A stretch of DNA of 64,000 nt from Liquidambar formosana (GCA_039720395.1 CM077832.1:27329763-27393762), one strand, 5' to 3'; counted from the first letter of the stretch, positions 1-12,099 are shown. Notes: a model not told the origin generated them from the letters alone. Translations and numbers: made by a program.

Positions 1-107
1 TAAAGAAGACCCCTTCACTAAAGCTAAGACCCAAGTGTGTTGGATCACCACCCACAGGATATGAGTATGAGATACATGGTGGATTGGCTATAGTGCAAGT
101 GGGAGAT
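1..107 (+). mobile_element. 3' end of a Ty1/copia internal region
   Basis: This short stretch precedes an LTR that begins at 108. It closely resembles the end of the copia element at 38900-38999, with shared words such as 'gatacatggt' and 'attggct', then the purine tract 'gtgggaga' directly before the LTR. In plant copia elements this place holds the end of RNase H and the polypurine tract that primes plus-strand synthesis. The rest of the element lies to the left of the window, so nothing can be said about its coding capacity. Confidence 0.8.
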
Positions 108-1779
108 TGTTAGGATTATGCCCTAGAGCCAATCATAGAGATGATTGTTTAGGGATTAGGAACAATCAATTGATTTCATTTTATATATGTCACATTTATT
201 ATTGATTTAATAAAAGGGCTTATTCTATTATGTTTATATGCATCATTTATATTTACATAATATGTCCATGGAGTTAGAGTTGAGAATATGAAATTACAAA
301 GGGTTGTAATTTTGAGACTCTAAATATATCTCTGTACTAAACTCCTAAATCATTCCTAGTTGAAGGTTCACTATGATGGACAGTAATGAACCATAGGACT
401 AGCACTTGTTAGGTTGACTCTATAGGAGGATAGCTAGTCTCAAGCTATTTGTGTGGAGACACTACAACCAACAAGTGGGTGCCTATTATCAGAATAGGTA
501 CACTGAATGTGACCAAAGATATGAGATAAACTGAATGGAGTTTTAACCTGCCTGTCAATCAGTTTCTCATTGTTATAGTGGTACAAGTAATCCTTAGACC
601 TGAGACACCATGGTTGTCTTATACATGTAGCTTTAGAAGTTTGATAACACTAAGTGCAGATCCTATTCAGGGGTCTGTAAGGGTGTTCATTGGCCCTTCT
701 GCTATATGTGTGAAGGCATGTGAGTGATCAACAAGGAATCCATCACTCTCAGGAAAAAGAGAGTGAATGTCTCATACAGCATTCATTGAATATAACTCAT
801 TAAATCCATGGGCCCATGGTAGAATGAATATGGAAAGGAGTTTCCATAAGTTCATCATTGAGTTGATATTAATGAATGAGTATAAAGTAATTGAACTAGG
901 GACTTGACAGACTTCCATGTCCTATTAGTTCAATTGGAGACATTGTGTTGATGGAAGGATGGAATTGTAACCTGTAAACTATAACAGAAGGGTTCTTTGT
1001 AAATGACTATTCACCTCATTAAGGACCACACCATGAGCCATATGCTAGGTGTTACTCATGGTTAGTAGAAGCCCTAATTGATATAAATGAGTTATAATCA
1101 ATTAGGGAATTGAAAGGAGTTTCAATTAGACCCTTAATGGAAAGTGTTCCATTGTGCACAACTTGTGCTGTTCCTACTACTTGATGATGTGAACCCAATG
1201 GGTCACACACTGATCATGCTAAGAGAGCTTGATTGTCTATGAGAGAAAGGGTATAAGTGATTAAAGAAAAGTTCTTTAAGGGGCTAATTTGTATTTGATG
1301 CAAACTAGTGGGCTAATTGTGTAATTAAGAGTAATTACACAAATTAGATTAGGGTTTGAACTCCCCCCTTGGCCGGCCCTAGTTGGAGGCTATTTAAAGC
1401 CTCTTATGATGTGATGACATCATTACTTGAAGCCATTTTGGAGGCTCCCTTGTGCTGGCCGAAAATTCCCTTGGAGGCTCTCTCTCTCTCTCCCTCTTCT
1501 CCACCTCTAGCAACCCTAAGGAAGAAGAAGGAAAGGACAACTTGCTCAAGCTAGGTGTGGATACTGTTGGAGGCAGTACACTTGGACTGCTCAATCAGAA
1601 GACAAAGCTTGGAGCATAAAGGAGAAGACTTGAATCAACTGTAAGTAATTCTACCCTCTTCTAGTTAGGGTTTATGGTTTTTGTATTAAGCATAATTAAG
1701 ATTCATGGGTTTGGGAATCATAGGAAAAATTTTAAATTCCGCCTTTGTATTTTTCCTCTTGGTAGTTTGATTCCCAACA
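108..1779 (+). mobile_element. Copia 3' LTR (first copy, 1672 bp)
   Basis: It starts TGTTAGGATTATG and ends CCCAACA, the same termini as the LTRs at 32076-33731 and 39000-60444, and it aligns with them over nearly its whole length. It follows a polypurine tract, so it is the 3' LTR of a plus-strand copia element. A TATA-like 'tatttaaag' lies near 1391, followed by a CT-rich tract. The next five bases (1780-1784, ATGAT) should recur at the left end of the element, outside the window. The downstream sequence is the interior of a gypsy LTR, so this copia jumped into that LTR. Confidence 0.9.
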
Positions 1780-4187
1780 ATGATCTCCAAATTGTTAATT
1801 GGAGTTCATATGGATGCATATGAGGTATTTCTAGGTTCAATTTTGTACCAGTTGTCATCTTAAGTCCCGTGGCCCTGATGATGAGTTTAGTGTGGTTATT
1901 TACGGATTATCCTTGAAGAATTAGTGCGAATCACAGCATGAGATTTTTGGTTAAAATGAAAAGAAAATTATTTTATTAACTTAGCCATTTTTATCATGAC
2001 ACTAACACGTGTACGTATGTGATGAGTGTGTGTACGCACATACGATACATGTGCATGCGTGTTAGCGGTCAGTCTCCCAATTTTTATAAAAGACAATTTC
2101 CTTTTCCTATTCAGATTAGAAGTCTTTTATCATTATAAAATACCTTTTGATTATTCTCCAAGGAAACCTAGTCCAGGAAGGAAAGGGAAACTCCAGATTT
2201 CAGCTATAAATACTCTCTTAATGTCTTTAAACAGGGGGAGGAGAAGAGGGTTTGGAGGGAGTGAAATTCGTCATAATTCAGCAGCAGATTTTCTGAAAAC
2301 CAGCAGTCGTATTTTAATCATAACCTTTTCATCCGAAGTCAGAATTTGATGAAATTGGTCTTGTTAGAAAGATAATTCAATTCTCTACAACTTTGTATTT
2401 CACAAGCTTTGTCCAAATCCAACGTTTTCATACCCAAAAACGCGATTGAAGTTGCTGCTGCTGCAAAGTGACGAAAATCACTTTTCTTTTCTCTTGTTCT
2501 CTTTTTGTTTTCTATTTTCTTTTCAAAGTTGAGTGAGTTTTGATCTCTTTGCTGTGATACCACTTTGACAAAGAGGAGGATTCGTGTTGGTTTGATTCAC
2601 TCTAAAGACCTGAGGAGCCACGAACAATTACAAACACAAAGGAAGGCCCTTCCTAAGGTATTCTCCTTCTCTATTCAAGCTTAAACTAGGTTTTCATATG
2701 GGTTAGGCTTATTGCATGTTAAAGGTAACTTTTTTATCATGTATTAACACTCTAGCTAGTTAATATACATGGAATATCTATTGTTTATCTACTGTTTAGC
2801 ATGCTTTAGGGCTGTCCTTTAGGTTTTTAATGCATAGTTATGATTCTTGTGCTCCTGTTTGTCCTTGTGCTAGGATTAGTGTCATTGCATGTTAGAGTTA
2901 GGATTTTCATCATGTTATATTGCTTTAGTTAGTTAATATGCATGATTTAATTTCTGTTTAGTTTGGTTTTAGCATGATTAAAGTATGTCTTGTGAGTTTT
3001 TAAGCATATTTGTGAGTTTAGGGTTTTAGAGTCATTGTTTCGTGTTTGTTTTCATATAGCATGATAAAGTAGACTTTTTTATTGGTTTTTCTTCGTGTTT
3101 GCTGTATATGTTTTTCATATGGAGTAAACATGATAGTTTTGCATGCATATTAGTATGTTTTAGGGTTTTTATGCATGATATGGTTCTAGGAATATGTTAG
3201 GACTTATTATTGTTCGCTGTTTTTGCTATTGGCATGCTTAGTGGATGATTTTAGGTCATAATACTATTCTGTCCAGACTTGCATGTTAGTGTTTTCGCAT
3301 GGTTTTGAGCACTTGTAAGGGTGCAAATAGGTGTGGTATTTGTCCTATGGCAAATAGGGCTGCTTATGTCTGAAATAGCTAATGTTTGGAGTAATTGCGC
3401 TCAGGTAAGTGGGTGTGAAGGTGCCCCAATTCACCTTTCTTCTTAACTCATTCTCTTCTCCCTATCTAGGGTTAATTTTTAATATGATCCTATGGTTTAA
3501 TTAGAGGTTTCCTTCATAAACAAAATTCTGGTTTTTATTAAAGTTTCCATTTTGTGGATTTCTTTCCTAAAATCAAACTTTCTATCAATTCTCTTTTGAT
3601 CAAATAAGGAAACCTAGGGTTTTTACCATAGGTTTGTATTAGGATTTAACTTTAGTTCTAATCGAACTACGTGGACTTTGATCCATGTATTTCGTTGCAT
3701 GGTACGTAGGCGCTCTTCGTGAGGCTCAAGTCCGTTCTAGGATCCAAGCATCCTAGGTTTATTTTTGTTTTCTTTTCTTCTTTTTCTTTTTCTGTTTTTA
3801 TGTGCTTATTATGCATGGATGGATGAATGAAATATATGATATGCATGCAATTCTTGTGATGATATACTTGCTGATTTTTGTATGGAAAGATCTTGATTTA
3901 GCCCAAATGAACTGAGAGACCGAAAGGGTGACATGGGTGCCTATAGGCTTTGCCTAGAACCTTCCCATGTCATAACTTAGCCTCCGAATCCCCGATTTCT
4001 TTGGTTTTCAAAAGATTGGTTTTTGCCTTTCCTTTTTTATGGAGTCATTCAAATTGTTTTCCTAAAACAAACTATTTTTAGGGTTTTCCTTGTTTCCTTT
4101 AAAAAATAAGGTGGTGACTCCTTTCCTTTTTCTTTTTCAAACCCATTTTCTTTCAATCCCTTGTGGGCCCAATTTCCGGGGTTCACA
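1780..4187 (+). mobile_element. Remnant of a Tat-like gypsy LTR (type C), 3' part
   Basis: The first ~60 bases match the inside of the solo LTR at 13620-13690. The last ~550 bases match the 3' thirds of all Tat-type LTRs in this window: the 'ctacgtggactttgatcc' block near 3668, the hairpin 'ctaggatccaag', the 'cttcccatgtcataac' block near 3963 and the end GGGGTTCACA. A TATA box (TATAAATA, 2205-2212) is followed by a transcribed leader and T-rich U5. The middle (1840-2200) does not align with the other LTRs, so this is a diverged or recombinant family. The left part is cut by the copia LTR. It holds no gene. Confidence 0.7.
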
Positions 4188-4251
4188 GGAGAATGTGAGA
4201 ATGAGTGGGCAAGTGTTGGGTTTAAAAAACCAGAATTTTTTCCATGAGGGC

Positions 4252-4329
4252 CTCGGGTAACCGTCCACCCTTGGACGGTCAACCGTCTTGCCCTGGACGG
4301 TTGACCATCTGAGGGCAGATGGTCACCCT
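4252..4329. repeat. Cloverleaf-type inverted-repeat module (copy L, 3' UTR)
   Basis: The three hairpins are ACCGTCC/GGACGGT, AACCGTC/GACGGTT and GACCATCTG/CAGATGGTC, enclosed by GGGT and ACCC. It is homologous to the modules at 28967-29046 and 54437-54514, where it lies just upstream of the TATA box of the antisense PMD gene. Here the gene itself is missing. Confidence 0.75.
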
Positions 4330-4599
4330 AGCCCGCTTTGCCCGTTTGCCCCGTCTCGCGCGCTTGCGACCTCTAAACTTCTCCAAATCGACTCCTTATG
4401 CAATCCTTGAGTTATGGGATGAATATAGCCCTCAAGTTTATCAAGTTTCAATGAAATTTTTGAACCTTGGGTGATTGTATTCGCCGCATAACAAGGAGTT
4501 GCAATGGCCATGATAAATGGCTTTCTCATGAAATGAGCTTGGTGTTGAATTGATTAACTTGCAAGTCTTGGAATTCAATTCTCTAGGAGATGATAGTGA

Positions 4600-5130
4600 T
4601 ATCATATCATGTGATAAAGATAATTTCACATGAAATGACTTGCTAATCATGTGATAAAGATAACTTCACATGAAATGACGATTCATAAGCTATGCTAGTT
4701 ACGAAGTAACTTGCTATATTTGTGAAGAGGGCGTGAAATGCACTTTGTTTTTCAATCAATTGACTTTCAAAATCAATGTTATATCATGTGATAAAGATAA
4801 TTTCACATGAAATAACATGAAATAAGCTTGATTTTCAATCAATTAACTCTCAATTCAATGTCATTTCATGTGTTAAAGATAATTTCACATGAAATAATAA
4901 GTAATGAACTTGATTTTGAGTTGAATGACTCTCAATACATTATCATTTCATGTGATAAAGACAATTTCATATGAAATGCACTTGATTTGGAGTTGAATGA
5001 CTCCCAATACATTGTCATTCCATGTGACAAGGATAGTTTCACATAAAATGATAAGAAATGAGCTTGATTTTGAATCAATTGACTTACAATTGGGTCTCGT
5101 ATCATGTGATAAGCACAATTTCCCATGAAA
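4600..5130. repeat. Array of CATGTGA...TCACATG hairpins (copy L)
   Basis: About seven copies of a 25-base inverted repeat, arms CATGTGA and TCACATG around an A-rich 11-base centre, are spaced 40-135 bases apart and separated by diverged linkers. The clearest copies start near 4608, 4650, 4785 and 4948. The same zone is present near 54820-55290 (copy I) and 28160-28690 (copy O, inverted). Confidence 0.75.
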
Positions 5131-5830
5131 TGACGATTCATGAGTTATGCAATAACTCCCCGTCTTTGTTACTTCCACAGAAAGTGGCACAATGTCACAT
5201 GAAATGACGATCCATGAGTTATGCAATAACTCTCCATCTTTGTTGATCCCACAGAAAGTGGCACGATTTCCCATGAAATGACGATCCATGAGTTATGCAA
5301 TAACTCCCCGTCTCTGTTACTTCCACAGAAAGTGGCACAATTTCCCATGAAATGACGATTCATGAGTTATGCAATAACTCCCCGTCTCTGTTACTTCCAC
5401 AGAAAGTGGCATGAAATAACGATCCATGAGTTATGCAATAACTCCCCGTCTCTGTTACTTCCACAGAAAGTGGCACAATTTCTCATGAAATGACGATTCA
5501 TGAGTTATGCAATAACTCCCCGTCTCTGTTACTTCCACAGAAAGTGGCATGAAATGACGATCCATGAGTTATGCAATAACTCCCCGTCTTTGTTACTTCC
5601 ACAGAAAGTGGCACAATGTCACATGAAATGACGATCCATGAGTTATGCAATAATTCCCTGTCTCTGTTACTTCCACAGAAAGTGGCATGAAATGACGATC
5701 CATGAGTTATGCAATAACTCCCCGTCTTTGTTACTCCCACAGAAAGTGGCACAATTTCACATGAAATGATACATGAGTCATGCAATAACTCCACATCTTT
5801 GTTGTTTCCACTGAAAGTGGCATGAAATCA
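5130..5830. repeat. Tandem array, unit ~65-73 bp (copy L)
   Basis: About ten head-to-tail units are each built around the perfect inverted repeat 'gagttatgcaataactc' (arms of 7, centre of 3), followed by 'cttccacagaaagtggca', itself a small hairpin (CCAC/GTGG). Units alternate between a longer form with 'caatttcccatgaaatga' and a shorter one lacking it. Copy I has about five clear units and copy O about seven, so the array changes length between insertions. Tandem repeats in the 3' untranslated region are a known habit of Tat/Ogre-type elements. Confidence 0.85.
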
Positions 5831-6310
5831 TAATTTGATGAGTCATGAGTTATGAAATAACTCACCTCATTTGTTATCCCCAGTAAGACTGGCATGAAAT
5901 GCCCTTGGTTTTAAATTGATGGACATTCAATTCACCAATAATTCACATAAAATGATGATTTATGAGTTATGAAATAACTCATTTTGAGAATGCCAATGAG
6001 ATTGGTAGGGCACCTTGTGATGCACTAGTGCAACTAGCTTTGCATCATGAGAAGACCATGTGGATATCACTAATGCAATTAGTGCATGGTAAAGGCATTT
6101 GCATGAGCGCACCAACGAATGTTGGCTTGCATAGAAATGCATTTGAATCTTTGCTTCGATGAAATTGTCGCATGCTTGGATATGACGAAGTCTATCCTTA
6201 TGGTTCCATTTGAGTTTGTTGGTATTAATGAGATTAATCCATCAAACAAAAATGGGTTGTTCTTTGATCATTGGCTCGCAAGTGAAACTTGTTCACCAAT
6301 GAGGGGCTTC

Positions 6311-9300
6311 TGTCACACCCCATTTTTGTCACCTTAGCTAGGACATATCATTTCATGTAAGATTTTGAGTCCTTTTTGAGTCTAGTCTTTTGCATTGAGT
6401 TTCTATGGCATTGAATATCATGTGTATGAATTTTGAAGTGATTTGGAGTTCATTTCAATGGTCAATAAGAACTTTTGCGACTTTAAGGGCATAATCGTCT
6501 TTTAAGCCGTATATTTTCCATTTAACCTTGGAATGAATCCCGAGTCATCCCATCAAGTTCATATGGTTATATAGAGTCCATATATAGGTTCAATTTCATG
6601 AATTAATGGTTTAAGAATAATTCGGCTCGTAATGGTTCGGGTTGGCTAAAAGACCCTTTCTTGGTTTGCTCAAATTGACTCATAAGACCCAACCAATTTT
6701 CTCTCATTTAACTTCAATTGGGCTTTATTTATGTCCTAAATATGTTTAGAAAGATCGAATTTCGATTGGGAAAGCATTCGGTTCGACCTTGTGTACAAAC
6801 CCAGCTTAGCGACGGTGAAGCACCATGGTTAACCACCTTTGTAAGACCTAACCATGCACCCATGGTTGAGGATTTTTGTCCTAAAATGCCTAAAAATGTG
6901 TTCCCCTTCGAAACACGGGCGTTTTGGCTTTTATTTCGTCAAAATCGGACTTAATTTGAAGATTTTAGGACTTCTACAGCAAGTGGGAGTCAAAAGCGGA
7001 GCCAAAATAGGAGGGCCTCGGGTAACCGTCCGGGGCTGGACGGTCAGCCGTCCAAGCCCAGACAGCTAACCGTCCAGGCCTAGTTGGTCACTCGAGAGAG
7101 TCCGTCCTCAACTCAAACTCTGACTCTTCTTTCCCTCTTTTGACGGTTTCCTCCGCCAAAACAACTTGTCTGAGCTTAGGAGTGTGTAGGTTTGAGTTGT
7201 TTGAGCACCAAGAGAGTCTCTAATAGCCCTAGGATCATTATTTAATGAATTAATCTTAGCCATTGGTTTAGGGGGTCAGTTCTCTATATAAAGGACATGA
7301 TATTCAGCACATAGGGGGAGGTTAATTGCACTTTACACTTAGAGAGAGAGGGAGCTACGAGTTTGGAGAGCTAGAAGGACTTCAAGAGGAGGCTCTTCAA
7401 CCCCAAGCAAGCAAGGAAACAAGAGGTTTGAAGACAAGGAAGAGTCTACAAGAGGTAAGCCTATCCCTTCAATGCTGAACATGAATTTCTGCTTCTCCTT
7501 CTTCTCTTTCTTCTTCTTCTTTTAAGATAGTTGTGGTGCATGCAATTGCTCTTCTTATGGATTGAATTCAATGTTTACATGATGTTATATGAATGATTTT
7601 AGAATAGTTCATGGCTTTATATGCTTGATAATCCCTGGTTTACTAAGGATTTGATAGCCTTATTCGTTCTATCCTCTTAAATCAAGCATAGTTCACATGT
7701 TTAGGTTGCAGTGATTATTATCATGAATTGATGCTCCTGTTAGTTAGTATATGTGATATGAATGATATTCATGATAATTTGAGCATGTCTTAGAGTTATT
7801 TCATAGGTCTTAATGCATAGTTGTGAGTTTAGGGTTTCGATAACCCTGAAATTGCACAAGTTTCATACAGCATACTTAGCTTAGCTTTTTGAGTTGTTGC
7901 TCATCATAATCATTCTATATATGCTGCATATAGTTGAATCATGCTAGGTTTGCATTCATAGAGTATATTTTATAGGATTTTTGGAGATATTATCCTTTTT
8001 TAAGGATAATTATCCTTTTCGTTGAGTGAGGTTTTGCATGAGAGTCTTCTGTGATGTGTTTAAGTATGAAATCATTTCTATTATGTTCTAGGGTATATAT
8101 TTTACGTAGGATATGTTGATTGCACCTCCCCATAACGACTTTTTTACGTGAAATTATCTTAGGATAGTTTTGCTTAAGAAAGCTCGCCGTAGGAAGGTCT
8201 ATTTTCATATTTTACATGAAATATCATCTTTTTGGTTAGAATATGCTTTGTTATCATGTTTATTGATATTATTGGAGTCTCTTATGCTTGTTAGTGTGTC
8301 TTTGATAGGTTTTTATGCATGTTAGTCGAGTCATTGTATGTAGGATTGAGTTAGAGTCCTTAGTTATTCATTGTTCTTGTTATTTGCATGATTAATGGAT
8401 GATTTTAGGCCTTGTCAAGTTTCTGTCCAGATTAGTATATTGCTTTCTTTGCATGATTTTGTGCACTTGTAAGGGTGCAAACAGGTACAATGCTTGTCCT
8501 ATTGCAAATAGGGCTGCTATGGTCTGAAATGGCTAATGTTTGGAGCTTGTGCGCTCAGGTAAGTAGGGTTTGAAGGTGCCCCAATTCACCTTTCTTTTTC
8601 TATCTTTTCTCTTCCCCCTCCTAGGGTTACTTCTTAATACAAGCTTATGGTAATTATCAAAGGTTTCCTTCAATAATAAATTCTGGTTTTTATCAAAGTT
8701 TTCCTCTTGTGGAAGTTTTCAGTTTTGGATTAAATCAATGTATTTTCAAATAAGGAAACCTAGGGTTTTTACCATAGGTTTGTATTAGGTTGTAACCCTA
8801 TTCTTTTCGAACTACGTGGACTTTGATCCATGTATTTCGCTGCATGGTACGTAGGCGCTCTTCGTGAGGCTCAAGTCCGTTCTAGGATCCAAGTATCCTA
8901 GGCTTTTTCTTTTCTTTTTTTTCTGTTTTGTTTTATTTGAGTAATTGTGCATGAGATGATTGGATGAAATATATGATATGCATGCTGCCTTGTGATGATA
9001 TATGATGATATTTGAGTGGAAAAGATATTAAGTTAGCCCAATCAAATTAAGAGACCAACTCGGGCGATGTGGGTGCCTATGGGTTTTTGCCCAGAACCTT
9101 CCCACGTCGTAACTTAGCCCCCGGATCCAATTTTCTGGTTTCAAAGACTTTGCTTTTCCTTTAATGGAGTCATGTGGTTTTGAAAATAAAACATTTTTGT
9201 GGTTTTCCTCTTTTCCCTAAAAAATGAGGTGGCGACTCCTTTTTGTTTGTTGTCTTTAAACCCCTTATATCTTTGCCAAACCCTTGTGGGCTCCGCGCTT

Positions 9301-9318
9301 CTTTTTCGTGGGTTCACA
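6311..9318 (+). mobile_element. Tat-family 3' LTR, copy L (3008 bp)
   Basis: It begins TGTCACACCCC and ends GGGTTCACA, matching 39219-41903 and 56316-59000 at high identity apart from a ~333-bp segment (about 7972-8305) absent from copy I but present in copy O. The TATA box is TATATAAAG (7285-7293), with the cloverleaf module 190 bases upstream (7017-7096). U5 carries the conserved 'acgtggactttgatcc' block (near 8811), the hairpin at 8882-8901 followed by a T-rich run, and TGGCGACTCC (near 9230), a copy of the primer-binding core. It follows a purine-rich tract, hence a 3' LTR. It holds no gene. Confidence 0.92.
7017..7096. repeat. Cloverleaf-type inverted-repeat module (LTR, copy L)
   Basis: It starts CTCGGGTAACCGTCC and ends GGTCACTCGAG, with internal hairpins ACCGTCC/GGACGGT and AGCCGTC/GACAGCT. 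It lies about 190 bases upstream of the LTR TATA box. Confidence 0.75.
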
Positions 9319-9400
9319 CATACAATAAATGAAATCTTATGATTGGTCTTTATCCCTAAAGTATCATCTCTATGATTGGCTATAGGACGTACTACTAACA
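9319..9400 (-). mobile_element. Fragment of a copia LTR, inverted and diverged
   Basis: Read on the minus strand, this matches the first ~80 bases of the copia LTR ('ccaatcatagagatga' is intact) and ends at the LTR edge near 9400. It is cut at 9319 by the end of the Tat LTR, so copy L inserted into a copia LTR of this family. Confidence 0.7.
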
Positions 9401-10648
9401 ATTACTAGCCATGATCCGCACAATGCACAAAATTGTATAGAATATTAACTTAATGCATATGTACATATATTAAATTAGGAATTTAATATTACGAAACCTC
9501 AAATATTATTCTTTTTTTCAAAGACTTAAATTATTATTATTTTTTCCATTTTGAAGATTCTTGAGTCAAACCGGTTTAATTAAGGTATGGGAAGTATTGG
9601 TAACAATATTACCACACCTTAGTTATAATTTTTTTCCTTCTTAAGATTCTTGTGTTCCTTATTTAAATATTTAAATACTTTTGGGTTTCCTAATTAAATT
9701 AATTTCTTGAACCAATGTGAAAGTGCCATGTCAATTTAAAAGAAGGGGCCACAATTAATGAGAGAGAGAATGAATAAGAGTGGAGAACAAGAGAGGAAAG
9801 TCTTAAAAAGCATGTCACATCGATGTAGTTCTCTTTATATAATAGTATATATTTCTCCTCATAAAAGTGTCTGAAGCATGTAAAAGCTATATACACACAC
9901 TGAAGCATGTAAAAGCTACACACACACACACACACGTACACACACGTAAGGTCTTAAATACCGTTGATATCAACGATATATCATTGTATTGATAGGTGTC
10001 AATATGATAGTTGGATGAGATATGGAATTCATATATATCGAGAGAAATTTCGAGGTTTTGATGATATATCATCGAATATTATCAATATCACGATAAGTTG
10101 ATGTTACATTTTTTAGCAATTTATCAACGATATATTGACGACATATCGATGATATTCCTTATCGAGGAATATCGATAGGTTGCTTTTCACTTTCCCTTTT
10201 GTCACTTCTGTGATGTTGTCCCCCTCTTTTCCTAATCTGCACGTAAACCAACACCCTTTATTCCTTTACTCAACTCCCTTTACTCCACTTTACAGCTATA
10301 ATTTATCATACTTTTACAGTTATTCAGCTATTTAGCTATTTCCTATTACTCTGCATCCCTACTCCTCATTTCCTCTAGATAGTACATAAGTCTGCAAGCC
10401 TATTCCTATTCACTTACTACTAAGTCCACTTTATTATGGAATATTAATATTGCTAGCATACATGCATCTCTTTTGATGTATTATGTTTTCCTAGTTGCTA
10501 GTTTGCTACATGTGAAAAGCTCTCCTAGTTCGTTTTATATTATTGGAAATTGGAATATTAATAGTACACTGTATGCCTATTACCTACACATCTTTGTTTT
10601 TTTTTTTTTCTTTTGTTGCAGACTTGCATTATCATGTGAAAAGTTGCA

Positions 10649-10681
<33 letters not shown>

Positions 10682-11441
10682 GTAACATTGAAAAAGCATT
10701 TGCTTCTTGGGCATCACATTTGGCCTATAAACTTCTTACAGTCTTACTTCAGTGATATTTGTTCCCACTTCCCACTATAACTTCTATAAGACTATAAGTC
10801 TATAAATGTATAATAGAAGTGTTCATGTGAACAAACAAGGAATAACAACGCACAACTTCAACGCAAGTATGCAAAATATATATTTTATGAGTTTTATACA
10901 CAAAATTGATACGCAAAAGAAATTGAGAAGATCAAAAGAAGCTGAGAAGAAAGCAACTAGTAGCAGTGCATTAGTTGAAGACTTGAATGTTATATTACGT
11001 TAATGTGTTCTTAATTCTTATAGTATCAAAATTATTTAGTTATTTCAAATATTTATTTATTTCTAAATTAATTTTTTCTTATAATCCCTTAGTATTAAAT
11101 ATTAATTATGTATATTTCTTTCAATTATATACTAATGGGTTAAATTAGTGTTTTTATTTGTGAAGTAATTTTATTATTTTAATATATCTGCCCCTTCAGT
11201 CACACATTCACAAATGACACATGCATTTTTAAATTCATATGTCCAGTTATATTATATGTTGTACAACTTGTACTTGTATCATTAATTTATTATATAATTA
11301 TATAAATAATATATCATATATTCATATATGTATTATTCATATTATTATATAGATTCATAATCTTAAATTTACTTTCTATATTTATATTTATATTTATATT
11401 TATCTAATCATGAGATTTGCAATTGTAGACTTCTAACAAAG
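9401..11441. other. AT-rich intergenic sequence without a recognisable gene
   Basis: No open frame here resembles a known protein. It contains a CA microsatellite (about 9914-9945), a patch of degenerate ATATCGAT words (9955-10190), a T homopolymer (about 10650-10680) and AT-rich low-complexity sequence (11260-11400). Parts may be the 5' flank of the hAT relic that follows. Confidence 0.6.
9955..10190. repeat. Degenerate ATATCGAT-rich patch
   Basis: Words of the type ATATCGAT, ATATATCA and TATCGATA recur about every 12-20 bases on both strands, often as self-complementary octamers. There is no fixed period, so it is cryptic rather than true tandem repetition. Its function is unknown. Confidence 0.5.
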
Positions 11442-12020
11442 ATGTTAAGAGCAAAGAATGTTAATCCTGTATGGGAATATGGGAGTCGTCTACCGGGTTC
11501 AATAAGTGGCATCCAAGGCAAGTATTGTAGTAAGACATGGACGAGAGACGAAGCAATGCGGATTAAGTACCATTTTATGGGGTCAGATCCAAAAAATAAT
11601 ATAGTGTTTTGCGGAAGTGTGCTTCTAAAGGTGAAAGATGAGATGTATTACCTTTTGTCAAGGAAAGCTACAGCAAAGGCAAACAAAGCAAAGAAAGATT
11701 TGAATTTTAAACACTTTTTAAGGGATGGTATATTGGAACCCCAATCAAATGATGGTGATGAAGATGAGGATGAGGATATTATCATGCACCCAATAAATTT
11801 GGATTCGCATGAAAGAATAAACTATAATAAAGCCTACCATGCTTCAAAGGCTAGTGAATGGGAGTCAGAGTAATGACAAGATTCTAATCAGAGGGTGGTC
11901 TTAGAAATTCTGCTGGTGGCTCAAGTTCTGGTAGAAATAAAAGTAAAGGACCAGTGCCTCCACTTAAACGCAATCATAGCATTTGGGTGCCAGATCCTCA
12001 TACCTCCCAATTCATTCTCT
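11442..12020 (+). pseudogene. hAT transposase N-terminal relic (BED-finger region)
   Basis: A 143-codon frame (11442-11873) reads like the start of plant hAT transposases: a W-E-Y motif near residue 12, then a BED-type finger region with Y-C-S-K-T-W and R-I-K-Y-H-F, then an acidic D/E run near residues 105-115. The usual first finger cysteine seems replaced by glycine (I-Q-G-K-Y-C). A further stretch in another frame up to about 12010 resembles the serine- and glycine-rich linker that follows in such proteins. The catalytic RNase H-like core is absent, and the frame is followed directly by AT repeats and a foldback element. It is therefore a truncated relic. The hAT call rests on recall of family layout and is moderately sure. 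Confidence 0.55.
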
Positions 12021-12099
12021 CTATAGATTAGAATAAAAAATATATATATATATATATTAAAAAAATTACTATTAAGGATGCTTTTAGTAAATAGCGTTA

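Larger units (their letters stand above)
4188..6310 (+). mobile_element. 3' untranslated region of Tat element copy L
   Basis: This is collinear with 54380-56315 of copy I and, inverted, with 27057-29070 of copy O. In order it holds the cloverleaf module (4252-4329), an ~80-bp GC-rich stretch, a hairpin-rich repeat zone (4600-5130), a tandem array with a unit near 70 bp (5130-5830), one copy of a ~195-bp unit (5990-6270) and the purine-rich end 'ccaatgaggggcttc' before the LTR. No coding sequence is present; short frames here are repeats read through. The left edge is the end of LTR type C, so the rest of copy L lies beyond an insertion or was lost. Confidence 0.8.

Noticed and set aside
4932..5794. 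Several overlapping minus-strand frames of 60-113 codons with repeating residues
   Set aside because: They are the ~70-bp tandem repeat read through; the repeated protein pattern is a by-product of the DNA unit.
5130..5830. Possible CRISPR-like array
   Set aside because: Repeats are tandem with related, not unique, spacers; the sequence is a plant genome and the same array recurs in three transposon copies.
6718..7069. Conserved frames in all type A LTRs (also near 26300-26651, 39626-39977 and 56723-57074)
   Set aside because: Located in the LTR upstream of the TATA box, including the cloverleaf module, with overlapping frames and no family resemblance.
7990..8208. A ~72-codon frame conserved between LTR copies L (minus strand) and O (25151-25378)
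   Set aside because: It lies in homologous LTR sequence, is entirely missing from copy I and resembles no protein; conservation follows from recent common descent of the LTRs.
10473..10755. Small hydrophobic frames with long F runs
   Set aside because: Produced by the T homopolymer at about 10650-10680.
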